Shown in pieces: positions 36,769 through 45,589 of a stretch of DNA of 64,000 nucleotides. The stretch covers positions 1 through 64,000 of the forward strand of contig QGHH01000008.1 of the NCBI GenBank assembly GCA_003640645.1, written 5' to 3'. The position numbers were made by a program, and so were the translations under genes. Each line of letters starts with the position of its first letter. The stretch's first letter is position 1. Under the pieces are notes generated by a model. The model was not told the origin of the DNA, did not search any database, and worked only from the letters and a program-made list of their open reading frames with translations. The stretch is from Fredinandcohnia aciditolerans (GTDB lineage Bacteria > Bacillota > Bacilli > Bacillales > Bacillaceae_L).

Positions 36769-36901
36769 TTCATTCCCTCCTTTTGTACATTAGATATTCA
36801 TAAATCTTATGACGATTAATTCAAATACAATATTTTACTTATATCTATCAATATACTATATTTATCATTACAAAATAAGAAATTTTTGGTGAGGGAGAAA
36901 C

Positions 36902-38044
36902 ATGATTCTTTGGATAGTCATCATTATCTGCACTGGTTTTCAAACAATCTTAAATACAACTAGACCGATCATCACGTTATATGCCTCTGAAATGGGGGCA
37001 AATACATTTGATATTGGAATTCTTACAGCTGCGTATGCTTTTTTTCCATTAATTTTCGCAATCCATGCTGGCAGAATTGCCGATAAAATCGGAGACCGAT
37101 TACCTGTATTTCTTGGTTTAGCCGGAATATCACTTGGAATGGTCATTCCTTATTATTTTCCTTCAATGGCAAGCTTGTTCATATCGCAATTAATTGTCGG
37201 AACAGCTGCTGTTTTTATCACAGTTTCATTACAAAACATACTCGGAAATATTGCTTCCGAGGAAAAACGGGATCAATATTACAGTCTTTTCGGAATTGCG
37301 ACTGCGATGGGAGCGATGATTGGTCCAATAATCGGCGGATATTTAGGAGAACACATATCTTATTCTTCTGTATTCCTTGCGTCGATTTTTATTAATATCA
37401 TACCTATTTTGATTTCCTTATGTATTCCTGTCCTAAGGAAGCAAAAAACGAAGCAAAAAATGAGCATAGGTGCCTCAGTTGGATTATTAAAAATGCCTTT
37501 ATTAAGAAAAGCATTAATATCAAGTGCGCTTGTCCTATATTCAAAGGATATCTTCGTTGCTTATTTTCCACTATTCGCAAAGCAGTATGGGATATCTACC
37601 TCAACAATTGGCTGGATTATTTCCATACAGGGGTTAGCGATTATTCTCGTTCGGTTCTTATTACCTGCATTAACAGAAAAACTTGGAAGAGACAAAGTTT
37701 TAATTGCATCCGTTTTTATGGCAGGTATCTCATTCTTATTAGTTCCGTTCACTGGAAATGTGATTTTATTAAGTGCGCTAAGTGCTCTCATGGGACTTGG
37801 ACTCGGTTGTGGTCAGCCTCTTTCAATGACCACTACCTATAATGCATCACCAAAATCAAGAACAGGTGAAGTTCTAGGTTTACGACTTGCCTCTAATCGT
37901 TTGTCACAATTAATAGCCCCTGTCTTTTTTGGTTTAGTTGGATCCTGGGCTGGTGTTTTTTCCGTATTTTTTATTAGTGGGACATTTTTAATTGGTGGAT
38001 TATTTGCTATAAAACCCGAAAAGAAAAGAAAATTAGCTTCATAG
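36902..38044 (+). CDS. Major facilitator superfamily transporter
   Basis: A 380-residue membrane protein with 12 predicted helices and the MFS loop motif in HAGRIADKIGDRLPVFLG (about 59-76; variant of GxLADrxGrkxxL). The second half repeats it as ALTEKLGRDKVLIAS. The substrate cannot be told. It is divergent from the LysR gene and has its own terminator, so it may be a second export or uptake route controlled by that regulator. Ribosome site GAGGGAG. Confidence 0.88.
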   Translation: MILWIVIIICTGFQTILNTTRPIITLYASEMGANTFDIGILTAAYAFFPLIFAIHAGRIADKIGDRLPVFLGLAGISLGMVIPYYFPSMASLFISQLIVGTAAVFITVSLQNILGNIASEEKRDQYYSLFGIATAMGAMIGPIIGGYLGEHISYSSVFLASIFINIIPILISLCIPVLRKQKTKQKMSIGASVGLLKMPLLRKALISSALVLYSKDIFVAYFPLFAKQYGISTSTIGWIISIQGLAIILVRFLLPALTEKLGRDKVLIASVFMAGISFLLVPFTGNVILLSALSALMGLGLGCGQPLSMTTTYNASPKSRTGEVLGLRLASNRLSQLIAPVFFGLVGSWAGVFSVFFISGTFLIGGLFAIKPEKKRKLAS

Positions 38045-38049
38045 AAAAG

Positions 38050-38086
38050 GAAAGCCTACAGCTTCAGAAAGTTGCTGTAGGCTTTG
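38050..38086 (+). terminator. Terminator of the MFS gene
   Basis: AAAGCCTACAGC, 10-base loop, GCTGTAGGCTTT then GTT. Confidence 0.8.
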
Positions 38087-38096
38087 TTCGTTAATA

Positions 38097-38366
38097 GGAT
38101 GTTCAAAAAGTCGGGCAAAAATGACACATCGAATTTCTGCGTAAGCAACTCCAAGAATATGGTTATGTGCTTGCGTCTACTTGTTTATTCACGAAGTCAA
38201 TTCTTCAGCGCAAAGCTGCAAGGGAAATAACTCAGCAGTTGCCTCGCTCCGATACTCGGAAGCTCACACCGCCTTGAACTTTCTACGCACAGGACGTTCT
38301 AGTGTCGACAAGACATGAGGCCGTGGCGTTTTTATCGACGCGGTCCTTTTCAACCTCCATTTGAAC
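38097..38366. repeat. Dispersed intergenic repeat (MITE-like), second copy
   Basis: Starts AGGATGTTCAAAAAGTCGGG and ends CCTCCATTTGAAC; shares its left ~35 and right ~95 bases with the element between hemH and hemY, including the GTCGACAA... GTGGCGTTTTTATCGAC palindrome (38304-38339). The middle differs. It fills the gap between the MFS terminator and the aldehyde dehydrogenase stop codon. Confidence 0.8.
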
Positions 38367-38372
38367 CCGTAT

Positions 38373-39794
38373 TTATAGTTTAAAGGATACAAATTTCAAT
38401 TCTGTCATTTCTTCTGTGGAATATTTGATACCTTCTTTTCTAACTCCACTGTTTTTAACACCTCCATATGGCATATTATCAACTCTAAAGGTTGGAATAT
38501 CATTTATGATGACTCCTCCTACCTCTAATCGGTCAGCTGCCTCAAATGCTTTTTGAATAGTTGTTGTATATACTCCTGCCTGTAGACCATATTCTGAGTC
38601 ATTTACGAGACTGATAGCCTCATCCCATGTTTTATACGAATTAACGGACACAATCGGACCAAATGCTTCATTACAAGAAACAGAAAGTTTTTCGTTAGTG
38701 TTTACTAAGATCGTTGGTTGGAAGACAGTTCCATCTTGTTTTCCACCATAGACGACTTTTGCGCCTTCTGCCTTCGCCACTTGGACCCAATTATCGATTC
38801 GAGCCGTTTCGTTTGGATTAATGAGAGCTGATACATCTGTCGTTTCTGATTTCGGATCCCCAAGAACTAGTTGACTAGTATAGTACTTCAATTTTTTAAC
38901 GAACTCTTCAAATACATTTTCATTCACATAGATACGTTGAACCGAAATACAAACCTGCCCAGCAAAATTGAATGCTCCCTCTGCACAACGAGCGGCTACT
39001 GCCTCTAAATCATCAGTACTATCTATAATGACAGCAGCATTCGAGCCTAATTCGAGGGTAACACGCTTAAGTCCTGCTTTCTCTTTAATTCGCATTCCAA
39101 CTGGTACACTACCTGTAAAAGTAATCATTTTCACTCGATTATCTTGAACAAGGAGGTCACCTACCACACTGCCTTTACCTGTCACGACATTCAGAGCACC
39201 TTTTGGCAGTCCAGCTTCTTCAAATAGCTTCGCTGTCATAATTGCACTTAAAGGTGTTTGAGATGCAGGCTTTAATACGACCGTATTTCCCGCCGCAAAG
39301 GCTGGGCCAAGCTTGTGTGCAACTAAGTTAAAAGGGAAGTTAAATGGCGTGATTGCTGCGATGACACCCAGCGGTTCTCTTTTTGTGTATCCAAATCTTC
39401 CTTTCCCGCTTTTTGCAGCATCAAGTGGGACAGTCTCTCCGTGAAGGCGTTTGGCCTCTTCTGCAGCAAATTTGTAAGTTTCAGCAGTTCTTATAATTTC
39501 TGCCCTTGCAGCTTTTAATGGTTTGGCATTTTCAGAAGCTAGGATAAGTGCACATTCCTCGAGCCTTTCAGTAAACAGATCAGATACCTTTTCGAGGATC
39601 TCTGCGCGCTCAAAGGCTGTTAGATCTCGCATTGTTTTTGTCGTTTGTTGGGCACTTGCAATTGCGTTTTCAACCTGTTCTTTTGTGGCTAAAGGGATCA
39701 TTGAAATGATTTCTTGATTGTAGGGTGAACGTAATTCTTCGTATTGGGCGCCTTCTTCCCATTTTCCATTGATGAATAATTGTTGTTTTTCCAT
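38373..39794 (-). CDS. NAD(P)-dependent aldehyde dehydrogenase
   Basis: A 473-residue aldehyde dehydrogenase superfamily enzyme oxidising an aldehyde to its acid. Cofactor and catalytic motifs: ITPFNFPFNLVAHKLGPAFAAGNTVVLKPASQTPLS (Asn about 153, Lys about 176), FTGSVPVGMRI, LELGSNAAVII (general-base Glu about 251), and NFAGQVCISVQRIYV with nucleophile Cys about 285. It resembles lactaldehyde/glyceraldehyde or vanillin-type dehydrogenases; the physiological substrate is unclear. Monocistronic; ribosome site GGGAGGG 6 bases before ATG. Confidence 0.88.
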   Translation of the reverse strand: MEKQQLFINGKWEEGAQYEELRSPYNQEIISMIPLATKEQVENAIASAQQTTKTMRDLTAFERAEILEKVSDLFTERLEECALILASENAKPLKAARAEIIRTAETYKFAAEEAKRLHGETVPLDAAKSGKGRFGYTKREPLGVIAAITPFNFPFNLVAHKLGPAFAAGNTVVLKPASQTPLSAIMTAKLFEEAGLPKGALNVVTGKGSVVGDLLVQDNRVKMITFTGSVPVGMRIKEKAGLKRVTLELGSNAAVIIDSTDDLEAVAARCAEGAFNFAGQVCISVQRIYVNENVFEEFVKKLKYYTSQLVLGDPKSETTDVSALINPNETARIDNWVQVAKAEGAKVVYGGKQDGTVFQPTILVNTNEKLSVSCNEAFGPIVSVNSYKTWDEAISLVNDSEYGLQAGVYTTTIQKAFEAADRLEVGGVIINDIPTFRVDNMPYGGVKNSGVRKEGIKYSTEEMTELKFVSFKL

Positions 39795-39933
39795 TTTTTA
39801 CCCTCCCATAAAACACTTCATCTATTCGTACAACTTATAAATATAATCTATAAATTGATTATATTATATTTTTCTTATTCGAATAACTGTTATAAAATAT
39901 AAGTTCAGTATCCTAATGAATGGAGAAACAAAT

Positions 39934-42039
39934 ATGAGAGGTATTTTTGAAAAATTAATGCCATATATAAAACGGCTCTGGGAATCTATTAAACGCTTTT
40001 GGCGAGATAAGCATATTACTAAAATTTTATTACTTATTGTTTTGGTGTTTATCTTATTGACTATGCTCTTCTTTGCCTTTATGGCTAGTCAGGCAAACGT
40101 TCAATCGTTGAAAGACGGTTTGCGTCAAGCAACTGTTATTTATGATAAAGATGGTGAAGTAGCAACCAATATTTCGACGAATCGAACTGAGGGTGTCTTG
40201 GTCGAAGAACTTCCTGAGCATGTGAAAAATGCGGTTATTGCAATAGAAGATGAGCGCTTCTATTCCCATAATGGTTTTGATATAAAAGGAATCACTCGCG
40301 CCTTTTTTAATAATTTATTTGCTGGAAGAATTACAGGTGGAGGCAGTACGATCACTCAGCAGCTTACAAAAAATGCGCTGCTCTCTCCTGAACAAACCTA
40401 TAAACGTAAAATTGAAGAACTTTTTCTAGCATTGGAAATTGAAAAGCATTATACCAAGGACGAGATTTTACAAATGTATTTAAATCAGGTCTTCTTCGGT
40501 AATGGATCATGGGGCATTAGCCAAGCTTCGAAAAAGTACTTTAATAAGGAAATTGACAATGTATCAATCAGTGAGGCTGCAATGCTTGCTGGAATTCTCC
40601 AAGCACCATCAGCATTAAATCCTTATAAAAACTATGATGGTGTGATTAAGCGAAGAAATACAGTTCTGTTAAAAATGCATGAGTTAAAGATGATTTCCGA
40701 TGATGAATATGCACAAGCGAAACAAGAAGAAATTAAGCTTGAGGATGGTGGTGGAAGCTATATAGAAAGAAACTATCCTTATTATGTTGACGCAGTGCTA
40801 GATGAGGCCATTAAGAAATATGGGTTGACGCAAGAGGAGATTCTGACTCGTGGGTATCGCTTCTATACTGAGATGGATCAAGACTTACAATCTGCCCTTG
40901 AAGATGTTTATAAAAAGGACTATCTTTTCCCTAAGGGGAGGGACGTTCTTGTACAAAGTGGTGCTGTAATGTTACATCCAAAGACTGGAGGTGTACTTGG
41001 TTTAGTCGGTGGCCGTGGTGAACATGTATTCCGTGGTTTTAATCGGGCAACTCATTTGCAGGCTCAACCAGGGTCAACACTAAAGCCATTAGCAGTATAT
41101 ACTCCTGCACTAGAAGAAGGGTATGAAGTCACTTCCGTATTAGTTGATGAGTTAAAAACATATGGAGATTACACACCTGAAAACTTCTCAAAATCGTACC
41201 AAGGTGAAGTAAAAATGTATGAAGCCCTTGAGCACTCGTTAAATGCACCGACCGTTTGGCTGTTAGACCAAATTGGACTTAATAAAGGACTTGATTCTTT
41301 ACGAAGATTTGGTATTCCATATTCAGAAGAAGATAAATATCTAGGTATCGGACTGGGTGGAATGCATAAAGGGACTTCACCTTTACAACTAGCGGAGGCT
41401 TATTCAGTCTTTGCAAATGATGGAAAACGACCGGAAGGACATCTAATCTCAAAAATTGTAGGACCAACAGGGAATGTCATTGCAGAACATAAGCATAAAA
41501 CAACTAAGGTTACATCTAAAAAAGTGGCAAACGATATGACTTCTATGCTACTAAATGTTGTTGAAACAGGTTCAGGTAAAGGAACAAAAATCCCTGGAGT
41601 CGAGCTTGCTGGAAAAACAGGCTCTACCCAGCTCCCTTATAAAGAGATTAATGGAACTAAGGACCAATGGTTTGTTGGATATACACCTAATTTCGTCGGT
41701 GCCGTTTGGATGGGCTATGACAAAACAGACAAAACACATTATATCCAAGGTAGTAGCTCTGACTATATTGTTCCTTTATTTAAAGCAATGATGGACGAAG
41801 TGCTTCCTACAATGGAAGTCGACTCCTTTGATGTCGTTTCTGTTAATGCGAAGCTTTCAGGACAAGAAGACCGAAAAACTATTACAAAGGAAGAAATTAA
41901 AGAGAAAGCTGAAAAAATCGAAGAAACATTAAAAGAAGAAAGTGCCAAATGGAAGATCGTATTGGAAGAGGCAAAAAAGGACATTAAGAATGTCAGCGAA
42001 AAGGTTGAAAATAAACTTAGAGATCTACTAGGAAACTGA
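39934..42039 (+). CDS. pbpG: Class A penicillin-binding protein, PbpG/PBP2d-like
   Basis: Second bifunctional peptidoglycan synthase in the window, 701 residues from the chosen start. It has a basic cytoplasmic tail, one membrane helix (about 32-55), a GT51 domain (AIEDERFYSHNGFD with the catalytic Glu; [13 protein letters not shown]) and a transpeptidase (QAQPGSTLKPLA, SLNAPTVW, AGKTGSTQ). A ~70-residue lysine/glutamate-rich coiled tail ends it. Start ATG at 39934 has TGGAG 8 bases upstream; an ATG six codons earlier lacks one. Of the Bacillus class A proteins it is closest by layout to PbpG, the partner of PbpF in spore wall synthesis; the symbol is a best guess. Confidence 0.85.
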   Translation: MRGIFEKLMPYIKRLWESIKRFWRDKHITKILLLIVLVFILLTMLFFAFMASQANVQSLKDGLRQATVIYDKDGEVATNISTNRTEGVLVEELPEHVKNAVIAIEDERFYSHNGFDIKGITRAFFNNLFAGRITGGGSTITQQLTKNALLSPEQTYKRKIEELFLALEIEKHYTKDEILQMYLNQVFFGNGSWGISQASKKYFNKEIDNVSISEAAMLAGILQAPSALNPYKNYDGVIKRRNTVLLKMHELKMISDDEYAQAKQEEIKLEDGGGSYIERNYPYYVDAVLDEAIKKYGLTQEEILTRGYRFYTEMDQDLQSALEDVYKKDYLFPKGRDVLVQSGAVMLHPKTGGVLGLVGGRGEHVFRGFNRATHLQAQPGSTLKPLAVYTPALEEGYEVTSVLVDELKTYGDYTPENFSKSYQGEVKMYEALEHSLNAPTVWLLDQIGLNKGLDSLRRFGIPYSEEDKYLGIGLGGMHKGTSPLQLAEAYSVFANDGKRPEGHLISKIVGPTGNVIAEHKHKTTKVTSKKVANDMTSMLLNVVETGSGKGTKIPGVELAGKTGSTQLPYKEINGTKDQWFVGYTPNFVGAVWMGYDKTDKTHYIQGSSSDYIVPLFKAMMDEVLPTMEVDSFDVVSVNAKLSGQEDRKTITKEEIKEKAEKIEETLKEESAKWKIVLEEAKKDIKNVSEKVENKLRDLLGN

Positions 42040-42049
42040 CATATAAACT

Positions 42050-42083
42050 TGAAAGAGTATTGGGAGACCGATACTCTTTTTTT
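42050..42083 (+). terminator. Terminator of pbpG
   Basis: AAAGAGTAT, loop TGGGAGACCG, ATACTCTTT then T5; the tandem array begins about ten bases later. Confidence 0.88.
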
Positions 42084-42093
42084 GCTATTAAGA

Positions 42094-42345
42094 TGATTGG
42101 AGAGCTATCATCTTCCTATTTTCTGGTATTTGATGTATCTATATGTCAGTTGGGGTGCTATCAACTTCCTATTTTCTGGTACATGGTGTATCTCCACGAC
42201 GATTGGAGCGCTATCATCTTCCTATTTTCTGGAACATGATGTATCTCCACGACGATTGGGGTGCTATCAACTACCTAATACTGCTAGAAGACATATCTCT
42301 ACGATGGTTGGAGCCCCCTCTACTTCCTAATTACTGCAATCCGAT
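42094..42345. repeat. Degenerate 53-bp tandem repeat, about 5 copies
   Basis: Units start (at the TTGG of GATTGG or GTTGG) at 42097, 42150, 42203, 42256 and 42308, spacing 53, 53, 53, 52. Typical unit: GATTGGAGCGCTATCATCTT, then CCTATTTTCTGG, a variable A/T run, and GTATCTCCACGAC. The last copies are diverged. Short overlapping frames cross the array but the unit length changes frame each time and none has a ribosome site. Function unknown; the remaining 42346-42470 holds no gene I can see. Confidence 0.9.
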
Positions 42346-42476
42346 GTAATCCAAGGAAAGTTTGGCTGCCACCATCCTAATAATGAATGCTAAGTTTTCT
42401 AAAAAGTGTGATTAAAACCACTACATTCCGAAATACACGTTGGTACACTAATACTATCAAATAATTGGGGGTATGA

Positions 42477-43382
42477 TTGTTGGGCATTCGGGGTCTTTCT
42501 ATCTTATCTATTCTTGTAGCTTATTTTCTTATTGTGTTTGGTGGTTATGTCGCTTCATCTCAGTCAGGTATGGGCTGTGGGCCAGATTGGCCATTATGTA
42601 ACGGTGTATTAATACCTGTATTAGAAGGTGAAACACTCATTGAATATGCACATCGTGTAATTGGTGCTCTGCTTTTTGTTCTTTCTGCCATATTATTCTT
42701 AAAAGTTAAGCGAACTGAAACTGAAAATCATGTAAAAACAACAGCAAATTGGATGATGCTTCTCCTTATCCTTCAGGTTATTCTTGGTGCGATTGTTGTT
42801 GTACTTGATTTGCCAGCAATTGTTGTTACCATTCATCTACTTATTGCAATGGCCTATTTTGCATGCTTGCTTTTTATATGGAAAAGCCAAACAAGTTCAA
42901 CAGTCAGCGTAAGTAATGCGTCATCCTTACAAAAGCACTATTTCATCCTTATATTACTGCTAACTTTCACCTTAGGTTTTGGCGCTTATATAAAGCATCA
43001 GTCGTATGGTTTAGCATGCGAATGGTTATCTTGTTCTAATTCTTTCCTTCCATTAAGTAAAGCTCAGATTTTACAATCCTCACATCGCTTCTTTGCGTAT
43101 GCTTCTGCTATTCACATATTTATTTTGACTTATTTTGCATTCACAAAGAACTGGAGTACAAGCATTCAATTACGACTTATGCTAACTTCACTAACCGTTT
43201 TTTCACAAATTATTGCAGGCATTTTCACGATCAATACGGCATTATCTATTCCTTGGGCAGTTATTCATCTAGCGATTGGTACCGCCCTTTTTGGCATCAT
43301 TGTAGAATCCTGGTTTACCCTAAGGTTTTCCCATACATCAATAAAGGTAACGAATTGGAGAAGCTCAAAATTTACAAAGTAA
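42477..43382 (+). CDS. CtaA/COX15-family haem A synthase-like protein
   Basis: A 301-residue protein with eight hydrophobic helices. It has the CtaA hallmarks: GGYVASSQSGMGCGPDWPLCNG with a cysteine pair in the first external loop (about 28-38), the conserved Glu-His of YAHRVIGALLF (about 56), a second His in TIHLLIA, and the symmetric half with SSHRFFAYASAIH and WAVIHLAIG. Such proteins oxidise haem O to haem A for cytochrome oxidase. The second loop again carries paired Cys. The start is TTG directly after an in-frame stop, with GGGGG 8 bases upstream. Standing alone, away from ctaB, it could be an extra paralogue. Confidence 0.82.
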   Translation: MLGIRGLSILSILVAYFLIVFGGYVASSQSGMGCGPDWPLCNGVLIPVLEGETLIEYAHRVIGALLFVLSAILFLKVKRTETENHVKTTANWMMLLLILQVILGAIVVVLDLPAIVVTIHLLIAMAYFACLLFIWKSQTSSTVSVSNASSLQKHYFILILLLTFTLGFGAYIKHQSYGLACEWLSCSNSFLPLSKAQILQSSHRFFAYASAIHIFILTYFAFTKNWSTSIQLRLMLTSLTVFSQIIAGIFTINTALSIPWAVIHLAIGTALFGIIVESWFTLRFSHTSIKVTNWRSSKFTK

Positions 43383-43388
43383 AACACA

Positions 43389-43413
43389 AAAAGCCCTTTA
43401 TATAGGGCTTTCT
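43389..43413. terminator. Bidirectional terminator, ctaA-like / Nudix
   Basis: AAAAGCCCT, TTATAT, AGGGCTTT; overlaps the Nudix gene stop codon at 43398-43400. Confidence 0.78.
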
Positions 43414-44024
43414 TCAATTACTTCTAAAAAGTGTTTTAGGATTCCGGCTGTTAACCCCCAAATGACACGGTCTTCATAATAATAGAAGCATTCGTCCATA
43501 CCTTTTACCTGCCATTTATAATTTTCCCCTCCAATGATATCGTTAAAAGGAAAGTTTTCTTCGGGCTCTACATGAAAATTCACTTTAAAAATCTGTGGAG
43601 GATTTGATTGTAAGAATGACAGTGGAACCGTAAATATTTCTCCAACTTCTGCTGGATTCGGTTGAATCTTATCAGGCTTATTTATTACACCTACAAATGG
43701 ATAGATAATTGTACCAAACGGGGAAACAAAATAATCAAGTGGACTTACATTTGTAATATCACTTTCATTTAGCCCTAGTTCCTCCATCGTCTCCCTAATG
43801 GCTGTATGCCGCTCATCTCTATCCGTTGGGTCCATTTTTCCACCTGGAAAGCATATCTCACCTGGCTGTCGTCTTAATTGACTTGAACGAACCTCAAAAA
43901 GGATATGAACTTCATTATCTTTTTTTAGTAAAGGAAGAAGAATGGAAAAGCGCTTAAAATCTCCACGGCCTAATAGAGAGGGAGTGCGTTCCTTAACTAT
44001 ATTGACAATTTTATCGATTTCCAT
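43398..44024 (-). CDS. Nudix hydrolase, probable coenzyme A pyrophosphatase (NudL/YeaB type)
   Basis: Splits CoA (or related nucleoside diphosphate derivatives) to 3',5'-ADP and 4'-phosphopantetheine. The 208-residue protein has the CoA-specific UPF0035 motif LRRQPGEICFPGGK (about 56-69) running into a Nudix box, GGKMDPTDRDERHTAIRETMEELGL, where REtmEEL gives the metal-binding glutamates. Length and motif pair match NudL. It lies downstream of the small gene at 44045 on the same strand; ribosome site GAGGTG. Confidence 0.9.
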   Translation of the reverse strand: MEIDKIVNIVKERTPSLLGRGDFKRFSILLPLLKKDNEVHILFEVRSSQLRRQPGEICFPGGKMDPTDRDERHTAIRETMEELGLNESDITNVSPLDYFVSPFGTIIYPFVGVINKPDKIQPNPAEVGEIFTVPLSFLQSNPPQIFKVNFHVEPEENFPFNDIIGGENYKWQVKGMDECFYYYEDRVIWGLTAGILKHFLEVIEESPI

Positions 44025-44044
44025 AGTTCACCTCGATACGTTAT

Positions 44045-44311
44045 TTACTGTTTTAAACCTTTAAAAGCTTTAATAAAATCAATTGGGTCTTCTTTAATAT
44101 TATAGGAGAATACTCCTTGGTTTGTGTGGAGATATAAAAAGCTGGCTCTGTAGGAAACATCATACACATGTTCTAGATGAAATTCATTAGCAGAAGAAAG
44201 GATTCGGTCTTCAAACAATCGCAACTGATGCTGGTTTTCAATATACTTTTGCACATTCCACTCTATTTTTCTTTGAATAGTGATATACGGATGAGATGCA
44301 ATAATTTTCAC
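44045..44311 (-). CDS. Small conserved-looking hypothetical protein (88 aa)
   Basis: Not recognised. The chosen GTG start (44311) follows AAAGGGGAG by 6 bases and gives an 88-residue soluble protein beginning VKIIASHPYITIQRKIEWN; a frame-extending ATG 23 codons upstream has no site and would overlap the trhO terminator. Alternating hydrophobic strands and a C-terminal helix (DPIDFIKAFKGLKQ) suggest a compact fold, perhaps PH-like. It ends 20 bases before the Nudix gene begins, so both may form an operon. Confidence 0.6.
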   Translation of the reverse strand: MKIIASHPYITIQRKIEWNVQKYIENQHQLRLFEDRILSSANEFHLEHVYDVSYRASFLYLHTNQGVFSYNIKEDPIDFIKAFKGLKQ

Positions 44312-44357
44312 AATTCTCCCCTTTCTTTTCCTATATTGTACCAGAATTATGTATTTG

Positions 44358-44392
44358 AAAAAACCACAGTGGTTTTTCATACTGTGGTTTTC
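44358..44392 (-). terminator. Terminator of trhO
   Basis: AAAACCACAGT, 10-base loop, ACTGTGGTTTT, with T-tracts; 5 bases after the trhO stop on the minus strand. Confidence 0.8.
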
Positions 44393-44396
44393 ATAA

Positions 44397-45365
44397 TTAT
44401 TGTTGCACTAATTCTTTTTCAAGGTTTTGTAAACGTTCTGCTACTTCTTCCTCAGTTAACCCGTTCTCTTCTACATAACGGTTACGTGGGTGAACGCGAC
44501 ATTCATGTGTACAGCCTCTTAGATATTTATGCTCATTTTCTTCAGAACAAAGTATTTGTTCATTACATTCAGGGTTTGCACAGTTTACATAGCGTTCACA
44601 TGGTTCTCCAGTAAAATGGTCTTTCCCTACAATCACATGCTCTTTTTGGTTTACTGGAACAGCAATTCTTTCATCGAATACGTAAAGCTGGCCATCCCAA
44701 AGTTCACCTTGTACCTCAGGGTCTTTACCGTATGTTGCAATTCCTCCGTGAAGCTGGCCAACATCCTCGAAGCCTTCTCTTACTAACCAACCAGAGAATT
44801 TTTCACAACGAATACCGCCAGTACAGTACGTTAGTATCTTTTTTCCTTCAAGCATTTCTTTGTTTTCTCTTACCCATTGTGGTAAATCACGAAAAGTTTC
44901 TACGTCTGGTCTAATCGCGCCTCTGAAATGTCCTAAATCATATTCATACGTATTTCTTGCATCTAAAATAATTGTATTCTGATCTTGCATTTTTTCATAA
45001 AATTCTTTTGGACTTAGATATTTACCTGTTAGTTCATGTGGGTTAATATCATCCTCAAGGCTTAAGTTGACGAGCTCAGGACGAGGTCTAACATGCATTT
45101 TCTTAAAAGCATGTCCATCTGCCACATCAATTTTAAAAACCATTGTTGCAAAACGAGAATCTTTTCTCATTTCTTCCATATACTTGTCGGTTTGTTCAAT
45201 AGTTCCAGAGACCGTTCCATTAATACCTTCTGTCGCTACTAAAATACGACCCTTTAGACCGATTTCTTTACAGAAAGCAAGATGCTCTGCTGCAAATTCT
45301 GCTGGATTTTCAATTGTTACATATTGATAGTAAAGTAATACTCGATAAGGTTTTGTTTCTGTCAT
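44397..45365 (-). CDS. trhO: tRNA uridine-34 hydroxylase TrhO (rhodanese fold, UPF0176)
   Basis: Oxygen-dependent enzyme making 5-hydroxyuridine at position 34 of tRNA, upstream of the 5-methoxyuridine/cmo5U modification. The 322-residue protein has an N-terminal acylphosphatase-like domain ([15 protein letters not shown] near 36-50), a central rhodanese domain with active-site loop [18 protein letters not shown] (Cys about 182 and 188), and a C-terminal cysteine-rich zinc-like region ([24 protein letters not shown] with HECR). Length and domain order match B. subtilis YbfQ. Monocistronic. Confidence 0.93.
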   Translation of the reverse strand: MTETKPYRVLLYYQYVTIENPAEFAAEHLAFCKEIGLKGRILVATEGINGTVSGTIEQTDKYMEEMRKDSRFATMVFKIDVADGHAFKKMHVRPRPELVNLSLEDDINPHELTGKYLSPKEFYEKMQDQNTIILDARNTYEYDLGHFRGAIRPDVETFRDLPQWVRENKEMLEGKKILTYCTGGIRCEKFSGWLVREGFEDVGQLHGGIATYGKDPEVQGELWDGQLYVFDERIAVPVNQKEHVIVGKDHFTGEPCERYVNCANPECNEQILCSEENEHKYLRGCTHECRVHPRNRYVEENGLTEEEVAERLQNLEKELVQQ

Positions 45366-45589
45366 TATTTTCGACCGCCTATCATTAATATTTGCAAGAT
45401 ATGAATGTGTTTAGGATCGAATTACACTTTTCTCTTACATCAGTGTATTGTATCAAATTCTTTATTACTAAATCAACGTTTTATACCTTCCTTATATTGT
45501 AAAGTCGTTTTTTTATTGCAATAATATATCTATTTTTATCAATTGTTATATAATAAGTCTGTCAAACTTTTTAGATGGGGGTTTCAAAT

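Noticed and set aside
42097-42349. Two overlapping repetitive peptides encoded across the 53-bp repeats
   Set aside because: 53 is not a multiple of three, so frame shifts at every unit; no ribosome site and heavy degeneration.
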